Shown here piece after piece: positions 57,846-64,000 of a DNA stretch of 64,000 nt. The DNA lies in contig JAVTVJ010000032.1 in the NCBI GenBank assembly GCA_034509425.1, positions 5,405,501 through 5,469,500 on the forward strand. The letters run 5' to 3'. Under the pieces are notes generated by a model. It had not been told where the DNA came from. It made no database searches and saw nothing but the letters and a program-made list of their open reading frames with translations. The stretch comes from Eopsaltria australis (lineage: Eukaryota; Chordata; Aves; Passeriformes; Petroicidae). The position numbers were made by a program, and so were the translations under genes. Each line of letters opens with the position of its first letter. Within the stretch, counting starts at the first letter, position 1.

Positions 57846-59745
57846 TGGTAGTAAACACTGCAGAGCATGTACTGCTTTTGCCAGTGGGTCTGAATCATCT
57901 CATTGAAAGCCACAATCCAACAAAAAAAAAAAAAAAGTCAAATTAAAAAGTCCAAATACAATGAATTACACATGGGATCTGACAACATTAGCTGTATGTA
58001 TAGAGTAGGAAACTCGGGGTCAGAAAACTCCATGATGTTACATATGTAGAAGTAAACTGCACAGGGCAGGAGTACAGGCTCAGCAGCGGCAGTTTGCTTT
58101 GGTCTGTACTGTTTAATGACTACCTACCTCACAGTATCATTGCATGATACATTTTCAGACAACACTGAGCATGCAAACTCACACCACCGTGTTCTGAGAT
58201 CATGGAATAACTGTGCACACCAGGCAGAACAAATGTGGCCAGCTTTAAGGGGCGTAGAAGAAAGTTTAGCCACGTGCATGCAACACAAAGTGTCACTTGA
58301 CCACGGGATAAAGTGAGAAGAGTCATGGTCAGAGAAGAGTCATATGTAGGTAGCATGGAAATGTCCCTCTGCAGTCCTGCTGGAGGACATGAGCACTGTA
58401 TTGCCCTGAGCATGTTCATTACATTTACAGCTCTTCATTAAGACAATGAATGTATTAAAATCTTGTATGTCTGGGCTTCAGCTGGTTGGCTGTCACAGTA
58501 TGGAAAGACTTCTTTCTGATGCACAATAGCCCAATTGTACTTTGTGGGTAGAGGGTTACTCTGACACACTAGAAATGAGCTGGAATGTTGGTGGGAAGCA
58601 CTCATTTTCTTAAATCATATGGAGAACCTTTCTTCTTGCTTGTCTGCTACAGCTTTCACACACAGTGAATGAAGTGCCACAGAATTCAATGAATCTATAA
58701 ATGGGAAATAATTTGCTTCCAAGTCAGGGGTATCCTGTCTTCCTTTGAGTACAGGGCAACAGTTTTCTCTTAGGATCATCTGGCAATATGGCACCATTAC
58801 AGATTAAAGAAGAAGCCAGTCCCTACCAGGCCTTTGGTCAACTTCAGTTTCTCCATTTCTTTGAGCATAGCATGCAAAGCTCAGCCTGCTGTGGGATAAG
58901 ATAGCTTCTGCTGTGATTGCTGAAGATGAGAACAATGTCATTGGGCTGGCTCTTTGTGGCTGTGCCTTGAGAAAATTTAATAGCACATGGCACATGGTGT
59001 CTGTAATCTATTGATTCAATATGGCCTTGAGTACTGAAATAATGAAAGTCTGCAAAACTTCCTAATAAATGTATCGTGAACAGATTTGAAGTGTTATTTC
59101 CCAAGAGCATCCTGAACAGATGGGGCAGATGCTGCAATTGTCATATGAACAAATTTAATGTTGCATACATGAAAAAAAGACATTGCAAAACTTGTGCAGA
59201 AGCAGCAGCTTGCAGACTTTGTTTCCATTGCACAAACTTTGGGTGAATTGTTTATGGAAATCTTAAACTCCAGCATTTAATAATAAAATAGTTGTGCAAT
59301 TAACTTGCATGAGTTCATATTTTCTACTTACTATTAAAAAAAATTAGAGAAAAGAATAAGTTCTGGCCCTAGCTATGAATGCTAATGGCCTCTGCATGTA
59401 CATATATAGGTGCCCACACACAGGAAAACTTGATACTCAGCTGAATTTTTCTATTCTTTAAAAAAATGAGATAGGCTTGAACTGGCTTGACGGCCTTTGA
59501 AACAGCAAATTAATCTTAACTTGTGGAGACAGGCATAATGTCAGTGAAACCATGCCAACTTTCCCTTCCTGCAGTACATAAATATATAGATACAAAAAAG
59601 GGTAATTTGTAAAGTTTCTTTTTACTGGTAGCCTTGAAAATAAAGGGGCAAAGAGAACTCATATCTGAATTTAGGAGTTTGCCATGATCAGAAACAGACT
59701 GTTAGATTTTCTTGATAGCCGTTTTTATCCAAATAAAAGCACAGA
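57846..59745. other. Non-coding stretch, no gene recognised
   Basis: It contains an A-tract of 15 at 57922-57936 and possibly more decayed LINE sequence up to about 58,000. No exon or RNA gene is recognised. Confidence 0.4.
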
Positions 59746-59749
59746 TTAT

Positions 59750-60050
59750 ACCGGGAAGGGCTCAAGTTATTTCACTCCATACATCCTTCCCATGCCGGAA
59801 ATTCCCAAACCGATTTTAGGCGAGAGAGAAAGGCGCTGCACGGCATGGAGATTGCGTATGCCGGGTTTCTAGTGCCACATAAAAGCCGAACGAATTCCTG
59901 GAATCCCAGTGTTTGAAATTCACGTGCGGAGACACATGAGGGCACCACTGGGCGGGGGATGGCTGCTGGTGGAAAATGGACGTGTGCTGGCCCCTTCCGT
60001 GGGCTAGCTCGGAGGACTCTCTTGGATTCCATGGCAAGTGGGCAGCTTCA
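59750..60050. promoter_or_regulatory. Isolated CpG cluster, possible regulatory element
   Basis: About 300 bp with clearly more CpG than the surrounding AT-rich DNA, including CCGGGAAG, GCCGGAAAT, ACGTGCGG and GGGCGGGG words. Several resemble ETS (CCGGAAAT near 59,795) and E-box (CACGTG near 59,920) sites. No open frame here has recognisable domains. It could be an enhancer, a small promoter or a young repeat with CpG still intact. Confidence 0.35.
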
Positions 60051-60764
60051 GGGCAAGCCCCTGGGGTACAGTTGGTGCAGCAGGGAAGGCGAGAATGGAG
60101 ATAGAAACCTCACGTTCTGCTAAAAGCTTTGACAGCTCAGCAGTCAAATTTCAGCAAATTTCAGCACAATTTCTGAATATAATATTATAATTTTATAAAA
60201 GATGAATAGTTCTATTCAAACATGTTGTTTAAACGGTAAAACCCCCTATATCCTTGTGGTACATTTGTAGTAAAAACTACTAATACAAATAAGACAAAAA
60301 AAAATCCCTGCAAATATTAAAGAGTTAGTAGTATTTAACTTTGTCTTGCCTCCTCATCAGGTTTCCAGGCTGCACCTTTCCAAATAGGACAATATTGACT
60401 AAGCCTCATTAAACTGATTGAGAAATTATTTTTTAAAGAAAAATGTGAAATTAATGATCCATGCTGCAAGATCAATAAGCCACTTCAGAAGGCACATTGA
60501 TAAACTATTGCTACTAAAAAATACTCACAATTTGGCATGCAAAATGAACAAGATGAGGGCAAATGCTGGCTAGGCACTTAGGAAAGCATGAAATTTATGC
60601 AGGGAATAGTTGGTGACGAAAGGGTGCTCTTGGCAATGACCCATTATTCAATGAGTCAGCATGAAATTGCCATTGCAACAAAAACAAATCACACTGAGGG
60701 ATTTATTGGCAAAAATTCTATATGTAAGTCACCATTAATTATTCTACTTTCTTCATTACTGCTG
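60051..60764. other. Non-coding stretch, no gene recognised
   Basis: AT-rich sequence with no recognised feature. Confidence 0.4.
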
Positions 60765-60930
60765 AGGCTTGGCTGGTCTACAGTGTCCTATTGTGGATAT
60801 TACATTCAAATGACTGGAGGAGAGCAACAAGAATGATACAAGTTTTGGGAAATGTGGCAATTTAAATCAAAAAGTGAAGTCTGAAGGGAAGATATAACTC
60901 ATTATAGCTTTAGATGTATGTGTAAAAGAT
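60765..60930 (+). mobile_element. Probable ancient CR1/LINE fragment
   Basis: A plus frame gives WRRATRMIQVLGN and, after decay, a K-SLKGRYNSL segment. These match in order the RRATKMIKGLE and KRRLRGDLI blocks of CR1-like ORF2 proteins. The identity is low, so the assignment is tentative. Confidence 0.4.
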
Positions 60931-62529
60931 TGTCATAAACAGCATGACATCAGTCATCCTCTACAGTCAAAGGAGGAAGACAAAAGTTAATCAGGTTAAT
61001 TTGCAGGAGAGGTTTGCTCAAAGCCTATCAATGAGCAAATCAAGTTGCCTGAAGAGAACAGGCACTTCATGGGTGGTTTTCAAAAGTGGGGTAAAAACCC
61101 ATGTTGGATTTGGCCTGAAATATATTTAATCCTGCTTCTGGGAGTGGAAGTTTAATAGGTTTCAGGACATCCTCTGTTTTATGGTATCAGCCATGCACTG
61201 AACTCTTATTGATGGAACATCCTGTTGAGGCTTTTTGCATGTTTAACAACTTCTTTAGTTCTGCTTGCTCTCATTTAATGAAGATTAAAAGACAATGTGC
61301 CAAGGAAAAAAATGTTACAGTCTCATTTATTTTCCTTCACAAAACTGCCATTCACCAAGATCAAAATCATACTAAAAGAGGGAAGGAATGGACAGAGATG
61401 TTGCTCTTGCTGCTTCCGGTCACCTAGGGACTACCAAAATCAGCATTGGGTTATGCTGGAGCAGCAGCAGATTTTTAAATTTTATTTTCCACCCTTTTCA
61501 AAGCCACTGTCTCCTCCTACAACCTGGGAGAGGGTGCTTACTGTACCTGGTGGCATCCTCAGCTAGGCTCTGGCTGGGCTTTTTGCTTACTCCATTTATT
61601 CTATTTCCCTTTCAAAGTAGAACAATATTACCATAGTTTTTTTTCGTTTGGTATATTCAAACACATTTAACTATGGGGTTGCCTTGAACAGACTGGTTAG
61701 AACCGGTTTACAATTAGCCTTAAAATATTAATTTGTCCCTCTGCTCATTACTTTAAAAAAATTTTTTTCTGTCTCTTTTTTCAGCCTCCTAACACCAAAA
61801 GGATGTGGCTAAGTTGAAAGGGTCACTTTCTTTCTCAAAATGTAACACATTTTTCAGTAGCAGTTCAGTTACTGATCCTTGTGGAAGACCTCAGGGACAG
61901 TCTAAAGGAATTCAGTTGAAATTGAAGTGCAGCTGCTTTCTGATTTATTTCCTGCTCCACCACCCTTACATCGGGATGCTGCAGCGGCTAAGATCCATCG
62001 AGGATGGGGCAGCTGTGGCCTCATCCCTGGATGTTGCCTTTCTGGAGAGCCTGCTCAGGGACCTGAGCTGCCTGGAAATGAACTGGGGGGTTTGTCAGAT
62101 GAAGCTTCAGCCCTCCCAGCACATCGAGCAGGGTTTCGCTGGGATCGTGGGGGGCCAGGGCTCCCTGGGGACGCACGGGCGGAGGGGGCAATGCTCCAAC
62201 AGCTCCGCTGAACCGCACCTTTAGCTTCACCTGGCACAAGCACAGTCTGCTGGGCTGGAAGCAAACCGGGAATCATTGCAGCGGCCCCTCGTTCTGGATG
62301 GGGAATATTCCATGTTTTTTAGGGAAAGATGTCAACCCTTGTTCCAGGGACAGCGGCCTGTGGGAGAACGGGGGCAGAGGGGTACCGGGGGCCTGCGCTG
62401 GCTGCAGCGGGCGAGGGGAAGAGAGCCCATTTTGCCTGTGAACGACACTTCTCAGGAACAGAAACTGCTCACGAATTCGGGTAAAAATGCGGGAAGAATG
62501 AGCCCTGGGAGCCAAGCCACGCGTTTGTT
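60931..62529. other. Non-coding stretch rising in GC toward the CpG island
   Basis: GC content increases from about 61,960 onward. A polypyrimidine tract followed by CAG (61,770-61,784) resembles a splice acceptor. The open frame after it (61805-62224, 139 residues) has no recognisable domain, and another frame on the same strand is equally open, so I do not call an exon. Confidence 0.35.
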
Positions 62530-63770
62530 TCCTCCAGAAAATTGTCCACGGTACCGGTGACGCGCCATAGCTCCAGCAGTCAAAAGGAAGCCGAACAACA
62601 CGACGCAAACCCAGGATTTTGGCCGCTCTGCAGCACCGCCCGCCCGCCGCTGCCCCCGTTGTTTTGCGGCGGAAACGCTCGGGCCCGTCCCCGAGGCGGG
62701 CCGGGCTCGAGGCAAAACACCGCGGGCCGGCCCGCACCCCGCCGGAGCCCCGGTCCGCACCCCGCCGGAGCCCCGGCCCCCGCGCTGCCTCTGCCCCTTC
62801 CCCGGCCCCGGCGGCGGCCGGACGGCGCGGGCTGCGGCGGGCGGGCCCGGCCCCGGGGCGGTGCGAGCGGCGCTCGGCCCCGGCAGGGAGGGGCCGGACC
62901 GCCCCTACGCGAAGAGCCGCCGCCGTCGCGGTCGCGGCGGGAGAGGTGACAAGCTGCCGCTGCGCGGAGCCGCCTCCGCCCGGCTGGGAGAAGCGGGTGT
63001 CCCCCCGCTCCGCGCTCCGCTCCTAGGTAAGGCAGCCGCCCGTGCCGCCGCCGGTTCTCCCCGCGCTGCCGTCAGCCCACCCCCGCTCCGGGGCGGCCGC
63101 GGGGCCAGGGCGCGGGGACAGCCCGTGAGCCCGTGTCCTGTCGTCGCGGGGCCGGGCCGCGCGGGGACGCGGCGGGACTTGGGCTTGCCCGGCGCCTCGG
63201 GCAGGAGTCGCGGCAGCGGTGCTGCCGGCCCCCGGGGAGCCTGGCGGCTGCGGCGGCCCGCGGCGTCTCCCTGCGCGGGGAGCTGCCGCCGCTGCCCGTC
63301 CCGCCGCACCTGGAGCCGCGGTCCCTCCCGCTGCCGCCGCCAAGGGCGCGGGAAGGCGCCCCGAGCCTCGCGCCCGTTCGGGTGCCCGCTGCCCCCGCCA
63401 CTCGCCTCCCCTTCGCTTCCCTGGGGGAGCCGCCGCGGCGTGGGACGGGGCGGGAGGCGGCGGGCGCTGCTGTCGGGCCGTCGCGTCTGGTTCAGCGGTG
63501 ATTTATGGTTTTGTTAACTCAGCATTTGGCACGGCGTGCGAGCGGGGAGAGCGGCGAGCGGGAGTCATAACTTTGTGTTACTTCTGGAAGGGAAAGGGAA
63601 AGGGCCCCGTGGGGCCGTGGACGCCCCAGCGGCTTCCTCCAAATCCTCCCTCCCCGCTCTGTGCTCGCCCGCTTCATCGCTGCGCCGGGGGCTCGCTGAA
63701 GGCAGCGGGGAATAGCGCTGAGCAGGTTCGTGGGGGGGACGCGACACGGGACTGCCACCCGTGAAGGTGA
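62530..63770 (+). promoter_or_regulatory. CpG island, probable promoter and first exon of a gene to the right
   Basis: This is a dense CpG island of about 1.2 kb with many GC boxes (for example GGGGCGG near 62,855) and no TATA box that I can see. A strong candidate splice donor, CTAG|GTAAGG, lies at 63026/63027. That would make the sequence before it a GC-rich first exon, with a long first intron running off the right edge. All six frames are open over long distances because of composition, so the open frames here (up to 218 residues) are not evidence of coding. The gene cannot be named from this window. The plus direction rests only on the donor. Confidence 0.75.
63022..63032 (+). other. Candidate splice donor of first exon
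   Basis: CCTAG|GTAAGGC matches the vertebrate 5' splice-site consensus at almost every position. It would end a first exon inside the CpG island. No RNA evidence is available. Confidence 0.45.
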
Positions 63771-64000
63771 ATGTAGCAGACGGGGAAAAACTGTACGAAA
63801 TCAAATGTTTTTCTTACTACTGGTTTTGCATGGAAACCCTATATGTTTTTTCCTTCTACGTACATATGTATTTGTCTACATGTACACAGAATATGCACAC
63901 GTATTTTTTGAACTATGAGAACGTTGCCTATAGGCTTCTGTTTCCAGATGTTTTGTTTTCTGTTTCTTTTGGGCATATTTACATTTCTTCTGGGAGGGAA
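63771..64000. other. AT-rich sequence after the CpG island
   Basis: CpG density drops abruptly and the sequence becomes T-rich. This is consistent with the beginning of a first intron. Nothing else is recognised. Confidence 0.4.

Noticed and set aside
61784..62224. Possible exon after a polypyrimidine tract and CAG
   Set aside because: The acceptor looks good, but the open frame begins after stops, two frames are equally open and no protein family is recognised.
62861..63517. 218-residue plus-strand frame and several others in the right CpG island
   Set aside because: Stop codons are AT-rich, so long frames appear by chance in very GC-rich DNA. Products are Arg/Ala/Pro/Gly-rich in every frame and no domain is visible.
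1..64000. tRNA genes, CRISPR arrays, bacterial operons or riboswitches
   Set aside because: I found no convincing tRNA A/B-box pair and no regularly spaced repeats. The sequence is clearly vertebrate, so prokaryotic feature types do not apply.

Overview
The window is vertebrate nuclear DNA, almost certainly from a bird. The interspersed repeats are CR1 LINEs with the typical avian 3' end (ATTCTATG-type repeats), the AT-rich background carries almost no long open frames, and the one intact multi-gene unit is an avian-type ERVK-like (beta-like) endogenous retrovirus. I could not identify a host protein-coding exon with confidence. Most of the window reads as intergenic or intronic sequence.

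Layout. From 1 to about 38.5 kb there is non-coding sequence with scattered 5'-truncated CR1 copies (about 0.9-1.5 kb minus, 8.8 kb plus, 15.3 kb minus, 23.4 kb plus, 31.7 kb plus). It also holds a few GC-rich blocks (18.85-19.1, 28.1-28.4 and 34.0-34.3 kb) and a compact CpG-rich, promoter-like block at 20.28-20.74 kb with two RFX X-box-like sites. From 38,523 to 46,341 lies a full provirus in minus orientation, flanked by the 6-bp target duplication TTACTC. From 46.3 to about 62 kb there is more non-coding sequence, with a 1.4-kb CR1 remnant (53.8-55.2 kb), two older LINE scraps and an isolated CpG cluster at 59.75-60.05 kb. The right end (about 62.5-63.8 kb) is a strong CpG island, probably the promoter and first exon of a gene running off the right edge.

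The provirus is the main content. Read on the minus strand it runs 5' LTR, tRNA-Lys-type primer binding site, leader with a splice donor, gag (698 aa), pro, pol (RT, RNase H, integrase), env remnant, polypurine tract, 3' LTR. Gag, pro and pol are uninterrupted and sit in three successive -1 frames. A slippery heptamer lies in the correct phase at each junction (GGGAAAC for gag/pro, GGATTTT for pro/pol), the layout used by betaretroviruses. Visible catalytic residues (PR DTG, RT YMDD, RNase H DEDD, IN HHCC and DDE) are present. Env is not functional: the N-terminal part of SU is joined, out of frame, to the C-terminal part of TM. The two LTRs differ at only three substitutions and one 1-bp indel over about 609 bp, so the insertion is recent. 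The copy therefore looks like a young, env-defective element whose intracellular replication genes are all still open.
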